Positions 9,808 to 18,252 of a DNA stretch of 64,000 bases are shown here, piece after piece (the first letter of the stretch is position 1; the number at the start of each line of letters is the position of its first letter). Position numbers and translations under genes: made by a program. A model generated the notes under the pieces. It was not told the DNA's origin. It was given only the letters and a program-made list of their open reading frames with translations, and did no database searches. Source of the stretch: Thermaerobacter sp. PB12/4term (GTDB lineage: Bacteria; Bacillota; Sulfobacillia; Thermaerobacterales; Thermaerobacteraceae). The stretch lies in the NCBI RefSeq assembly GCF_003403315.2, contig NZ_CP048407.1:310001-374000 (forward strand). The letters run 5' to 3'.

Positions 9808-10320
9808 GTGGCGACGCGGGTCCTGGTGCTGTCCGACACCCACATCCCCGGCCGGGCGCGGGCGCTGCCCCCCGCGGTGCTGGAGGCGGCCGCTGCGGCC
9901 GACCTGATCATCCATGCGGGGGATCTGGTGAGCCTGGACGTGTATGATGAACTGGCCCTGCTGGCGCCGGTCGTCGCCGTCCACGGCAACGTGGACGGCC
10001 CGGAGGTGTACCGGCGGCTGCCGCCACGGGCCGTGGTGGAACGGGACGGGGTCCGGGTGGGGGTGACCCACGGCCATCTGGGCCGGGGACGGTCGACCCC
10101 CGAGCGGGCCCTGGCGGCCTTCGCCGGCGAGGAACCGCCGCCGGCGGTGGTGGTCTTCGGCCACAGCCATCAGCCGCTGCTGGAGCGGCGGGGCGGGGTG
10201 CTGTTGCTGAACCCGGGTTCGCCCACCGACCCGCGCTGGGCGCCGGCGCCGAGCTATGGGTGGCTGGAGCTGGAGGGGGGCGAGGCCCGGGCGCGGCTGG
10301 TCCAGCTGCCCCGGCGGTAG
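9808..10320 (+). CDS. Metallophosphoesterase, YfcE/MJ0936 family
   Basis: About 170 residues. Metal-binding motifs of calcineurin-like phosphoesterases occur in order: VLSDTHIPG, IIHAGDLVS, VHGNVDGPEV, VTHGHLG and FGHSHQPLLE, ending LLNPGSP. The family hydrolyses phosphodiesters in vitro; the cellular substrate is usually unknown. GTG at 9808 sits 8 bases after GGAAGGTGA; GTG at 9799 is in frame but too close to that site. It follows dat by 24 bases. Confidence 0.88.
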   Translation: MATRVLVLSDTHIPGRARALPPAVLEAAAAADLIIHAGDLVSLDVYDELALLAPVVAVHGNVDGPEVYRRLPPRAVVERDGVRVGVTHGHLGRGRSTPERALAAFAGEEPPPAVVVFGHSHQPLLERRGGVLLLNPGSPTDPRWAPAPSYGWLELEGGEARARLVQLPRR

Positions 10321-10434
10321 GGACGGGGGAAGGGCGGCCGTCCCCCGCGGCGCCGGGGCGGGGCCCGGGCAGGGCAGGCAAGACCCTTGCCGCAGCGCGC
10401 CATGGGTGAGCAACGGGTAGGGAGAGGATGGCGC

Positions 10435-12237
10435 TTGACCGAGCAGACGCTGAGCTGGCGGCGCCGCCTGGGGGCGGCACTGATCCTGGCCCTGGTGATC
10501 ACCGCCGTGGCAGGAATCTGGCGCATGGCCGGCACCACGGGTCGCGCCCCCGCGATGCCGGCCGGCGGTGGCGCGACGCCTGCGCCGGCGCCCGGGGACG
10601 GCCCCCAGCCGCCCCAGCTGGTGCTGGGCAGCCTGGGCGGGTTTGAAGGGTGGAACCCGCTCTTGACGGAGCGCCACCCCCTGCAGCCGCTGCTCTTTCG
10701 CAGCCTGGTGCGGTACAACGACCGGATGGAAGTGGAACCGGACCTGGCCGCCTCGTGGGAGGTCGGCAAGGACGGGCGCGTCTACACGCTGCACCTGGCG
10801 GAGGCCACCTGGTCGGACGGCCGGCCCGTGACGGCCAGCGACGTGGTCTTCTCCCTGACCACTCGCCTCCACCCCCGGGCCGACCGCCTGGCGGCCTACA
10901 ACCTGGCCGCCTTGAACGGCGCCGAGACCTACCTGGCGGAGCTGGAGCGGCTGGACCGGGACCGCCAGGCAGGCCTGCTGGATGAAGCCGCCTGGGAGGC
11001 CCGGGCCATGGCGGCCTACGACCGCTGGCTGGAACGGGGAGCGGTGCGGGCTCCCGATCCCCGGACGGTGGTGGTCACCTTTTCCGAGCCCTACGCGCCG
11101 GCGCTGGAGCTTTTCACCCTTCCCATCGTTCCGGCCCACGCCTTCGCCAGCCAGGCCGAGGCGCTGGACCCCCGCAACCCCTTCCATACCGGTCACCCCG
11201 TGGGTTCCGGGCCCTATCGCCTGGACAGCTGGGTGCCGGGTGTCCAGGCGCGGCTGGTGGCCCGGGAGGACCTGCCGAGGGAGCAGGCCCCCGGGTACCC
11301 GGTGGTGGTGGTCCGGTTCTTCCGCGATCAGGAGGAGCTGGACCGGGCGGTGCTGGCAGGCGAGGTCGACGCCGGCAGGCTTTCGCCGGAGGCCGCCCGC
11401 CGGGTGGTGGCGGGCCAGGAGCCGCTGCGCCTGGTGGAGTTCCCGGACCTGGGCTATACCTATCTGGCGTACAACCTGGCCGACCCGATCCTGGCCGACC
11501 CGGCGGTGCGCCAGGCCATGGAGCAGGCCGTGGACCGGCCGGCCCTGGTGGGCGCGCTGTTCGGCCGCTATGCGGAGGTGCTGGCGGGACCGGGCCTGCC
11601 CGGGACCTGGTGGGCGGCGACCCAATCCCCGCCGCGCTATGATCCGGAGGCCGCCCGGGCCCTGCTGGAACAGGCCGGGTGGGTCGACGGCGACGGCGAC
11701 GGCGTGCGCGAGCGGGGCGAACAGCAGCTGGCCATCCGTATCATCACCCACCGGGAGAACCGCTACCGCGAGGAGGCGGCAGACATGCTGGCCGGGTTCC
11801 TCCGCCAGGTGGGCATTGCCGCCGAGGTGCAGGTGGTGGACTGGCCCGACCTGGTGGCAGCCCTCCGGGAGGGCCGGTACCAGGCGGCCCTGCTGGGGGT
11901 CGGCGTGGGCGTCGACCCCGACGGGTACGCCCTCTGGCACTCCACGGGCCACCTCAACTTCACCGGGCTGCACGACGCCGAGGTGGACCGGCTGCTGGAG
12001 GAGGGCCGGCGCGGCGGGGACCGGCGGGTGATCTACCGCCAGGTCCAGCAGCGGCTGGCCGAGCTGGAGCCCGCCCTGTTCCTCTGGCAGGAGATCCTGG
12101 TGCTGGGCGTGCGGCAGGGGGTGGAAGGCCCCATCAGCGGCTCGCCGGGCGGGTTCTTCTGGAACGTGGCCGCCTGGCACCCGGCGGACGAACCCGGCCC
12201 CACCAGCGGGCCGGCGGCGGCAGGGGGCGGGACCTAG
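10435..12237 (+). CDS. ABC transporter substrate-binding protein, family 5 (peptide/opine type), orphan
   Basis: 600 residues from TTG 10435, chosen for GGGAGAGGA upstream; an ATG at 10402 is in frame but lacks a good site. After a basic start, residues 13-30 form one hydrophobic helix, then a Pro/Ala-rich linker. The SBP_bac_5 fold follows: FEGWNPLLTERHPLQPLLFRS, VYTLHLAEATWSDGRPVTASDVVFS, HPVGSGPYRLDSW and VRQAMEQAVDRPALV. There is no lipobox cysteine, so it would be held by its uncleaved helix or released. No permease or ATPase gene is nearby; ligand unknown. Confidence 0.85.
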   Translation: MTEQTLSWRRRLGAALILALVITAVAGIWRMAGTTGRAPAMPAGGGATPAPAPGDGPQPPQLVLGSLGGFEGWNPLLTERHPLQPLLFRSLVRYNDRMEVEPDLAASWEVGKDGRVYTLHLAEATWSDGRPVTASDVVFSLTTRLHPRADRLAAYNLAALNGAETYLAELERLDRDRQAGLLDEAAWEARAMAAYDRWLERGAVRAPDPRTVVVTFSEPYAPALELFTLPIVPAHAFASQAEALDPRNPFHTGHPVGSGPYRLDSWVPGVQARLVAREDLPREQAPGYPVVVVRFFRDQEELDRAVLAGEVDAGRLSPEAARRVVAGQEPLRLVEFPDLGYTYLAYNLADPILADPAVRQAMEQAVDRPALVGALFGRYAEVLAGPGLPGTWWAATQSPPRYDPEAARALLEQAGWVDGDGDGVRERGEQQLAIRIITHRENRYREEAADMLAGFLRQVGIAAEVQVVDWPDLVAALREGRYQAALLGVGVGVDPDGYALWHSTGHLNFTGLHDAEVDRLLEEGRRGGDRRVIYRQVQQRLAELEPALFLWQEILVLGVRQGVEGPISGSPGGFFWNVAAWHPADEPGPTSGPAAAGGGT

Positions 12238-12388
12238 AAGGCCCGCCGGCAGGCGGTGCAGGGTGGCCGGCGGGCCCGGCCCGCACCGGCTCGGGCCCCG
12301 GTGACCGCGGCCTGCGGGGACCCGGTTGCCCGCCGGGGGGAGCCCCGGGCGGCGCCCCGGGAGTCCACGAGGCCGCATGGCGCTTTGG

Positions 12389-12418
12389 TTGACACCCATT
12401 TTTGCTTCTCCATATAAT
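12389..12418 (+). promoter_or_regulatory. Sigma-A promoter of the complex I operon
   Basis: A consensus TTGACA (12389-12394) and consensus TATAAT (12413-12418) are 18 bases apart in a short AT-rich island. Transcription would start near 12425 and leave a leader of about 150 bases before nuoA. This is the clearest vegetative promoter in the window. The rest of the 12238-12575 gap shows nothing else I can support. Confidence 0.8.
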
Positions 12419-12575
12419 GTGGATGGCTTTCGGGCGGGCTCCGTCATGTTCCGAATTTCACGAAGTCCCGCCCGTCGCCTTTCTTACCTCTTGCCCGGTG
12501 ACGCCTTCCCGGTAACGCCGGCCGGTAGACGGTGTCCGGTGGCGGCAGCCCGCCGGGGGAACGGGGGTCGGCCAG

Positions 12576-12944
12576 TTGGATTCCCGGATCTGGATCGACG
12601 TGCTGGTCTTCCTCATCGCCGGGGCCAGCTTCCCCATGGTCAACGTGGCCGTGAGCCGGCTGCTGCGGCGCGACTGGCGCGAGCCCAGCAAGCTCACCAC
12701 CTACGAGACCGGGATCCGCCCCTACGGCGATGCCCGCGTGCGGTACAGCATCCACTATTACATCTTCGCCCTGATCTTCCTGGTGTTCGACGTGGAAGTG
12801 GTCTTCTTCTATCCCTGGGCCGTCCGCTTCCGCGAGCTGGTCCAGGCGGGTCCCTTCGCCTTCATCGAGATGGCCCTGTTCATCGTCATGCTGGGTGTGG
12901 GCCTGATCTACGCCTGGAAGAAGAAGGTGTTACGATGGGCGTGA
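12576..12944 (+). CDS. nuoA: NADH-quinone oxidoreductase subunit A
   Basis: 122 residues from TTG 12576. Three TM helices; the conserved loop [47 protein letters not shown] is diagnostic of NuoA/NdhC, including the Glu/Asp pair in FDVEVVF. It sits at the junction of the peripheral and membrane arms. First gene of an 11-gene operon; it overlaps nuoB by 10 bases. Confidence 0.95.
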   Translation: MDSRIWIDVLVFLIAGASFPMVNVAVSRLLRRDWREPSKLTTYETGIRPYGDARVRYSIHYYIFALIFLVFDVEVVFFYPWAVRFRELVQAGPFAFIEMALFIVMLGVGLIYAWKKKVLRWA

Positions 12945-13516
12945 CCAACCCGCGGGTGACGGGTCCCTCCGGCATTACCCTGGCCGACGTGGCCTGGGAC
13001 GAGACGGACCCCGAGCACCTGATCGACCGGGCGGCGGAGCGCCTGCCGGGCGTCTGGGAGTACCTGCCCGGCGTGATCACCACCAACCTCCAGACCCTGG
13101 TCAACTGGGGCCGCAAGAACTCCCTCTGGTACCTGCTCTTCGGCATTGCCTGCTGCGCCATCGAGATGATGGCGGCCGGCGCCTCCCGCGTCGACCTGGA
13201 CCGGCTGGGGTCGGTGTTCCGTGCCTCGCCGCGCCAGGCCGACATGATGATCGTGGCGGGGACCGTCACCGAGAAGATGGCGCCGGTGATCAAGACCCTG
13301 TACGACCAGATGGCCGAGCCCAGGTACGTCATCGCCATGGGCGCCTGCGCGTCCAACGGCGGGCCCTACTACCAGGGCTACAATGTGGTCGACGGGGTCG
13401 ACAAGATCGTCCCTGTGGACGTGTACGTGGCCGGGTGCCCGCCGCGGCCGGAAGCGCTGATCTACGCCATCATGAAGCTGCAAGACAAGGTGGCCCGGGC
13501 GAACCTGCCGGCCTGA
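12935..13516 (+). CDS. nuoB: NADH-quinone oxidoreductase subunit B
   Basis: 193 residues from ATG 12935. It carries the terminal [4Fe-4S] cluster N2, with ligands Cys73 and Cys74 (IACCAIEMM), Cys138 (GACASNGG) and Cys168 (GCPPRPEA), matching NuoB. N2 passes electrons to quinone at the NuoB/NuoD interface. Followed by a 200-base gap with a hairpin, unusual inside a nuo operon. Confidence 0.96.
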   Translation: MGVTNPRVTGPSGITLADVAWDETDPEHLIDRAAERLPGVWEYLPGVITTNLQTLVNWGRKNSLWYLLFGIACCAIEMMAAGASRVDLDRLGSVFRASPRQADMMIVAGTVTEKMAPVIKTLYDQMAEPRYVIAMGACASNGGPYYQGYNVVDGVDKIVPVDVYVAGCPPRPEALIYAIMKLQDKVARANLPA

Positions 13517-13528
13517 GATCCGTTGGTG

Positions 13529-13551
13529 CAGCCCCGCGGGGAGCGGGGCTG
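13529..13551 (+). terminator. Hairpin between nuoB and nuoC (possible attenuator)
   Basis: A perfect 9-bp stem (CAGCCCCGC with GCGGGGCTG, 5-base loop) begins 13 bases after the nuoB stop and is followed by GCGTTTGCC. The T-run is weak, so termination would be partial at best. It may set the AB:C ratio or protect the nuoAB mRNA end. Confidence 0.4.
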
Positions 13552-13716
13552 GCGTTTGCCTGGGGCCCCGCACCGGCGGCGGCCGCCGGAGCGGACGAGC
13601 CGGCGCCAAGGGCCGGGCCCGGCTGGATCCGCCAGGCAGGACGCCGGTGCGTCCCGGCTGCCTAGGCCCGGCGGCCCCGGCCCGGCGGCGTGCCCGAAGG
13701 ATGGGGGGAAGAACCT

Positions 13717-14373
13717 GTGGCCGAACACCCTGAGGCGGCGCCCGCCCAAGCCGGGGACGGCCGCCCGCTGCACACGCACCAGGACGACAAGCCCCTTCTT
13801 GAAGCGCTGCCGCTTCCGGCGGAGGGGACCTTCGTCGATCCCAAGGCCAAGAAGAAGGCACCCGCCGGAGAGGCTGGCGCCGAGCCGGGGGTGGATCCGG
13901 TGGTGGCCCGCCTGCGGGAAGCCTTTCCCGACGTGAGCTTCGATCCGGTGGCTGCCACCGCCGACGGCTGCCCCATCGTGACCGTGCCTGCGGAGCGGTG
14001 GCTGGAGGTGGCCCGGTTCCTCCGCGACGATCCCCAGCTGGGGTTCGACTACCTGTCCGATCTCTGCGGCGTCGACTACAAGGACGCTCTGCAGGTGGTC
14101 TACCAGCTGCGGGGAGTGGGCCACGACCGGCGCCTGACGGTCAAGGTCAACGTGAGCAAGGAGCAGCCGGAGGTCCCCAGCGTGGTGGAAGTCTGGCCCG
14201 GCGCGGGCTGGCATGAGCGGGAGGCCTTCGACATGTTCGGGGTCCGCTTCAGCGGCCACCCGGACCTGCGGCGGATCCTGATGCCGCCGTGGACGCCGGA
14301 CGACGTGTTCCCGCTGCGCAAGGACTTCGTCGACCGGCGGCCCAAGCGGGAGCGCAAGGTGCGGCCGCGCTGA
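13717..14373 (+). CDS. nuoC: NADH-quinone oxidoreductase subunit C
   Basis: 218 residues from GTG 13717 behind GGGGGGAAG; GTG 13690 is in frame but less well placed. Residues 1-70 are a low-complexity leader. The 30-kDa subunit domain follows: LGFDYLSDLCGVDYKD, VVYQLRGVGHDRRLTVKV and the signature WPGAGWHEREAFDMFGVRFSGHPDLRRILMP. It is a structural part of the Q-module. Not fused to NuoD, unlike in E. coli. About 125 bases separate it from nuoD. Confidence 0.94.
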   Translation: MAEHPEAAPAQAGDGRPLHTHQDDKPLLEALPLPAEGTFVDPKAKKKAPAGEAGAEPGVDPVVARLREAFPDVSFDPVAATADGCPIVTVPAERWLEVARFLRDDPQLGFDYLSDLCGVDYKDALQVVYQLRGVGHDRRLTVKVNVSKEQPEVPSVVEVWPGAGWHEREAFDMFGVRFSGHPDLRRILMPPWTPDDVFPLRKDFVDRRPKRERKVRPR

Positions 14374-14497
14374 CGGCGGCGGAGGGACCGCCTGCCGGTG
14401 CGCCGGCCCGGCGGAGCGGGTGCCGGTGAGGGCGCGGCGAGGGGCCGGCAGGGCATGAACGCGCCGGAAGGGCTGGTATGGGCATAGGGAAGGCGAG

Positions 14498-15682
14498 GTG
14501 AGGGCCGTGAGCCTGACGCGGGAACCGGTGCAGCCGCTGGAGCTGGATCCACGCCTGGGGGACCGGGTGCGGATCGAGCCCCTGGAAGGCGGGCGCCAGA
14601 CCATGACCATGAGCATGGGCCCCCAGCACCCCAGCACCCACGGGGTGTTGCGGGTCGTGCTCAGCCTGGACGGCGAGACGGTGGTCGACGCCCAGCCCGA
14701 CATCGGCTACCTGCACCGCAACTGGGAAAAGATCGCCGAGTACATGACGTACGCCATGACGGTCCCCTTCTCGGACCGGAACGACTACCTGGCCGCCATC
14801 ACCAACGAGCTGGCCCTGGTGCAGGCGGTGGAGAAGCTGACGGGCCTGGAGGTGCCCGAGCGGGCCCAGATCCTGCGGGTGATCTTCTCCGAGCTGCAGC
14901 GCATCACCAGCCACCTGCTGTGGTTCGGTACCTTCGGCCTGGACCTGGGTGCGGTGACGGCGTTCCTCCACGCCTTCACCGCCCGCGAGTACTGCTACAA
15001 GCTCTTCGAGCAGGCCACCGGCGCGCGGTTCCTCTACGCATACCTGCGCATCGGCGGCCTGCGCAACGACGTGCCCGACGGCTGGATCGAAGACCTGCTC
15101 TCCTTCCTGGACCAGCTGGAGAACAAGTACTGGCCCGAATTCATGAAGCTGCTCATCGAAAACCCAATCTTCATTCGCCGCACCCGGGGCATCGGCGTGC
15201 TGAAGCCGGAGGTGGCCGTGGCCTACGGCGCCAGCGGGCCGGTGCTGCGGGGTTCGGGCATCAAGTACGACGTGCGCAAGGCCGACAACTACCTGCCCTA
15301 CGACCGGTTCGAGTTCGACGTTCCGGTGGGGGAGAACGGCGACGTCTACGACCGGGCCCTGGTCCGCATGTACGAGATGCTGGAGAGCGCCCGGATCATT
15401 CGCCAGGCCGTCAAGGAACTGCCCGACGGCCCGGTGATGGCCAAGGTACCGCGGGCCATTCGCCCCTACGGCGAGGTGTACCACCGGGTGGAAGGACCGC
15501 GGGGCGAGGTGGGCGTCTACCTGGTGGCGGCCGGTGACACCAACGCCTACCGGGCCCGCTGGCGCTCGCCCTGCTTCGTCAACCTGCAGCTGCTGCCGAT
15601 CCTGGCGAGGGGGCACCTGGTGGCCGACGTGGTGGCCATCATCGGCAGCATCGACATCGTCCTCGGGGAGGTCGACCGCTGA
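14498..15682 (+). CDS. nuoD: NADH-quinone oxidoreductase subunit D
   Basis: 394 residues from GTG 14498; GTG 14507, also behind a good site, would shorten it by three. The 49-kDa subunit motif MGPQHPSTHGVLRVVL, with the quinone-site His, is present, as are IGYLHRNWEKIAEYMTY and the C-terminal ARGHLVADVVAIIGSIDIVLGEVDR. It forms the quinone pocket with NuoB. Its stop overlaps the nuoH ATG. Confidence 0.96.
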   Translation: MRAVSLTREPVQPLELDPRLGDRVRIEPLEGGRQTMTMSMGPQHPSTHGVLRVVLSLDGETVVDAQPDIGYLHRNWEKIAEYMTYAMTVPFSDRNDYLAAITNELALVQAVEKLTGLEVPERAQILRVIFSELQRITSHLLWFGTFGLDLGAVTAFLHAFTAREYCYKLFEQATGARFLYAYLRIGGLRNDVPDGWIEDLLSFLDQLENKYWPEFMKLLIENPIFIRRTRGIGVLKPEVAVAYGASGPVLRGSGIKYDVRKADNYLPYDRFEFDVPVGENGDVYDRALVRMYEMLESARIIRQAVKELPDGPVMAKVPRAIRPYGEVYHRVEGPRGEVGVYLVAAGDTNAYRARWRSPCFVNLQLLPILARGHLVADVVAIIGSIDIVLGEVDR

Positions 15683-16644
15683 TGCCGGAGTGGCTGGTGG
15701 CGGTGCTGTGGGCCATCCTCAAGGCCACCATTGCCCTCGCCTTCATCGGCGTGAACTTCATGTTCCTGGTCTGGCTGGAGCGGAAGGTGTCCGCCCGGAT
15801 GCAATACCGGGTGGGGCCCTACCGGGTCGGCAAGCCCCACGGCTGGGCCCAGCTCTTCGCCGACGCCATCAAGATGTTCTCCAAGGAGGACGTCATGCCC
15901 GCGGCGGCGGACCGCTGGGTCTGGGCGGCGGCGCCGGTGGTGGTGTTCGCGCCGGCGGTGCTTTTGTTCGTCATCCTGCCCGTGGGGCCCGGTTTCGGCG
16001 TCCAGCCCGACTTCAACCTGGGGCTGCTGTTCCTCAGCGCCGTCTCGTCCTTCACCCTGTTCGGCATCTTCATGGCCGGGTGGGGTTCCAACAACAAGTA
16101 CTCCCTGATCGGCGCCATGCGGGCCGCGGCCCAGCTGATGGCCTACGAGATCCCGCTGGTGCTGGCGGTGCTGGGCGTGGTCATGCTGGCGGGCAGCCTC
16201 AGCCTGCAGGACATCGTGGAGGCCCAGAAGCGGTACTGGTTCGTCTTCCCGCAGTTCCTCGGCTTCATCGTCTTCCTCATCGCCGCCATCGCCGAGCTCA
16301 ACCGCACGCCCTTCGACCTCTCCGAGGCCGAATCGGAGCTGGTGGCGGGCTACTTCACCGAGTACAGCGGGATCCGCTGGGGCATGTTCATGTTCGCCGA
16401 GTACACCAACCTCTTCACCATGTCCGCCATCGCGGCCAGCCTGTTCTTCGGCGGGTGGAACGGGCCGATCCTGCCGCCGGTGGTGTGGTTCCTGATCAAG
16501 ACCTACGCCTTCGTCCTGCTGGCCATGTGGATCCGCTGGACCCTGCCGCGCATCCGCATCGACCAGCTGCTGGACCTGGGCTGGAAGTTCCTCGTCCCGG
16601 TGGGCCTGCTGAACCTGGTCATCACCGGGTTGTTCCTGGTCTGA
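15682..16644 (+). CDS. nuoH: NADH-quinone oxidoreductase subunit H
   Basis: 320 residues, eight predicted TM helices. Motifs WLERKVSARMQYRVGP, GWAQLFADAIKMFSKED, FIAAIAELNRTPFDLSEAESEL and the surface loop after VAGYFTEYSGIRWGMFMFAEY are those of NuoH, which links the quinone site to the proton channels. GGGGAGG precedes the ATG. Confidence 0.96.
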   Translation: MPEWLVAVLWAILKATIALAFIGVNFMFLVWLERKVSARMQYRVGPYRVGKPHGWAQLFADAIKMFSKEDVMPAAADRWVWAAAPVVVFAPAVLLFVILPVGPGFGVQPDFNLGLLFLSAVSSFTLFGIFMAGWGSNNKYSLIGAMRAAAQLMAYEIPLVLAVLGVVMLAGSLSLQDIVEAQKRYWFVFPQFLGFIVFLIAAIAELNRTPFDLSEAESELVAGYFTEYSGIRWGMFMFAEYTNLFTMSAIAASLFFGGWNGPILPPVVWFLIKTYAFVLLAMWIRWTLPRIRIDQLLDLGWKFLVPVGLLNLVITGLFLV

Positions 16645-16660
16645 AAGGCGGTGACCACGG

Positions 16661-17140
16661 ATGAGCGTCCTGGCTGAGATCTGGCAGACCGCGAAGAGCC
16701 TGGTGGCGGGCCATGCCGTGACCTGGCGGTCGGCCGCCCGCCCGCCGGTGACGGTGAACTATCCGGACGAGCGGCCCGACCTGCCCAAGGGCTACCGCGG
16801 CATCCCGGTGCTCAAGACCAACCTGGAGACGGGCGACCTGAACTGCACGGCCTGCGGCCTGTGCGCCCGCTCCTGCCCGGTCAACGTCATCGAGGTCATT
16901 GAGGAGACCGACGAGAACGGCAAGCGCCTGCGCCGGCCCAAGGTCTTCAACATCGACATGTCGCGCTGCATGGTCTGCAACCTGTGCGTCGAGGCCTGTC
17001 CCTTCGACGCCCTGGAGATGGCGAACCACTTCGAGATCGCCGACTACTCGGTGCCCAACCTGATCTTCAACAAGGAGCAGCTGGCGGAGATCTGGAAGCA
17101 GTACGACGCCGTCCGGCTGGCCGGAGGCGAGAAGCCATGA
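16661..17140 (+). CDS. nuoI: NADH-quinone oxidoreductase subunit I
   Basis: 159 residues with two 4Fe-4S motifs, CTACGLCARSCPVNVIEV and CMVCNLCVEACPFDAL, binding clusters N6a and N6b. In this complex without NuoEFG it is the likely docking point for an external electron donor. AAAGGCGGTGA precedes the ATG; its TGA overlaps the nuoJ start. Confidence 0.95.
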   Translation: MSVLAEIWQTAKSLVAGHAVTWRSAARPPVTVNYPDERPDLPKGYRGIPVLKTNLETGDLNCTACGLCARSCPVNVIEVIEETDENGKRLRRPKVFNIDMSRCMVCNLCVEACPFDALEMANHFEIADYSVPNLIFNKEQLAEIWKQYDAVRLAGGEKP

Positions 17141-17877
17141 GCGGGACGGCCGTCATCTTCGCCGTGCTGGCGGCGGTGGTGCTGCTGGGTGCCTGGCGGG
17201 TGGTGACCAGCGAGCAGATCGCCCACAGCGCCCTGTTCCTCGGGCTCACCTTCGTCGGCATGGCGGGCCTGTTCATCCTGCTCAAGGCGCCGACCTTCGC
17301 CCTGCTGCACGTGCTGGTGTACGTCGGGGCCATCCTGACCGTGGTGGTCTTCGCCATCATGCTCTCGGACCCCGAGGAGCTGCGGGGCGCGGGCGACCTT
17401 CCCCTGGGCGAGCGCCTGCGGCGCCGGTTCCTGTCGCCCTACTACGGCTGGCTGCCGGTGGTGGTGGCCGGGGTGCTGGTGGCCGTGGTCCTGGCCGGCC
17501 TGGCCGCCGCCCAGCTGCCCCGGGTTCCCCTGGGCGAGCCCGTGGCCGACGACCTGCGGGCCATCGGGGGCGAGATGTTCACCCGCTACGCCATCCCCTT
17601 CGAGGTGGCCTCGGCCGCGCTATTGGCGGCCCTCATCGGCGCCATCGGCCTGACGCGGCGCGAGACGGCGGAAGAACGCGGCCGTGCCGGGCGCGACGGG
17701 GGGGCGGCCCGCACGGCGCCGGTCGCCCGGGTGCCGGGCGCCATGGCGGCGCAGGGCGCGGGTGACGGGGCGCCGCAGGTCGGGACGCCCGCCGGATCCT
17801 CGCCGGCCGGGGACCGGGTGACGGCGGCGGCCGGTTCGTCCGGTGGAGCCGGTGCGGCAGGGGAGGTGGGCCGCTGA
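17137..17877 (+). CDS. nuoJ: NADH-quinone oxidoreductase subunit J
   Basis: 246 residues. Five TM helices; SALFLGLTFVGMAGLFILLKAPTFALLHVLVYVGAILTVVVFAIML is the conserved NuoJ core including the TM3 pi-bulge region. After the last helix (about residue 170) comes a 75-residue Ala/Gly/Pro-rich tail not needed in the family. Overlaps nuoI and nuoK by a few bases on either side. Confidence 0.93.
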   Translation: MSGTAVIFAVLAAVVLLGAWRVVTSEQIAHSALFLGLTFVGMAGLFILLKAPTFALLHVLVYVGAILTVVVFAIMLSDPEELRGAGDLPLGERLRRRFLSPYYGWLPVVVAGVLVAVVLAGLAAAQLPRVPLGEPVADDLRAIGGEMFTRYAIPFEVASAALLAALIGAIGLTRRETAEERGRAGRDGGAARTAPVARVPGAMAAQGAGDGAPQVGTPAGSSPAGDRVTAAAGSSGGAGAAGEVGR

Positions 17878-18191
17878 TGGGCGGCATTCCTTTGCTGGAT
17901 TATCTCGTGGTGGGGACCCTGCTCTTCGGCATCGGCCTGTGGGGCGCCCTGACCCGGACCAACGCCATCCGCATCCTGATGTGCATCGAGCTGATGCTCA
18001 ATGCCGTCAACCTCAACCTGGTGGCGCTGAACCAGTACCTGGACCCCGGGTCGGTGGAAGGGCAGATCTTCGGCCTGTTCATCATCGCCATCGCGGCGGC
18101 GGAGGCGGCCATCGGCATCGGCATCGTGCTGATGGTGGTGCGGCGCCGCGGCGAGGTGGACATCAACAAGATCCGGCTGATGCGCGGTTGA
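17877..18191 (+). CDS. nuoK: NADH-quinone oxidoreductase subunit K
   Basis: 104 residues, three TM helices. The conserved Glu of the proton path lies in RILMCIELMLNAVNLNLVA, with the second in IIAIAAAEAAIGIGIVL. Length is typical. GGGGAGGTGGG precedes the ATG, which overlaps the nuoJ stop. Confidence 0.95.
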   Translation: MGGIPLLDYLVVGTLLFGIGLWGALTRTNAIRILMCIELMLNAVNLNLVALNQYLDPGSVEGQIFGLFIIAIAAAEAAIGIGIVLMVVRRRGEVDINKIRLMRG

Positions 18192-18252
18192 GCCCGCGAC
18201 GGTCAGGCCGGGGTGCGATACGGAACGGGCTGGGTACGGACGGGACTGCGAG

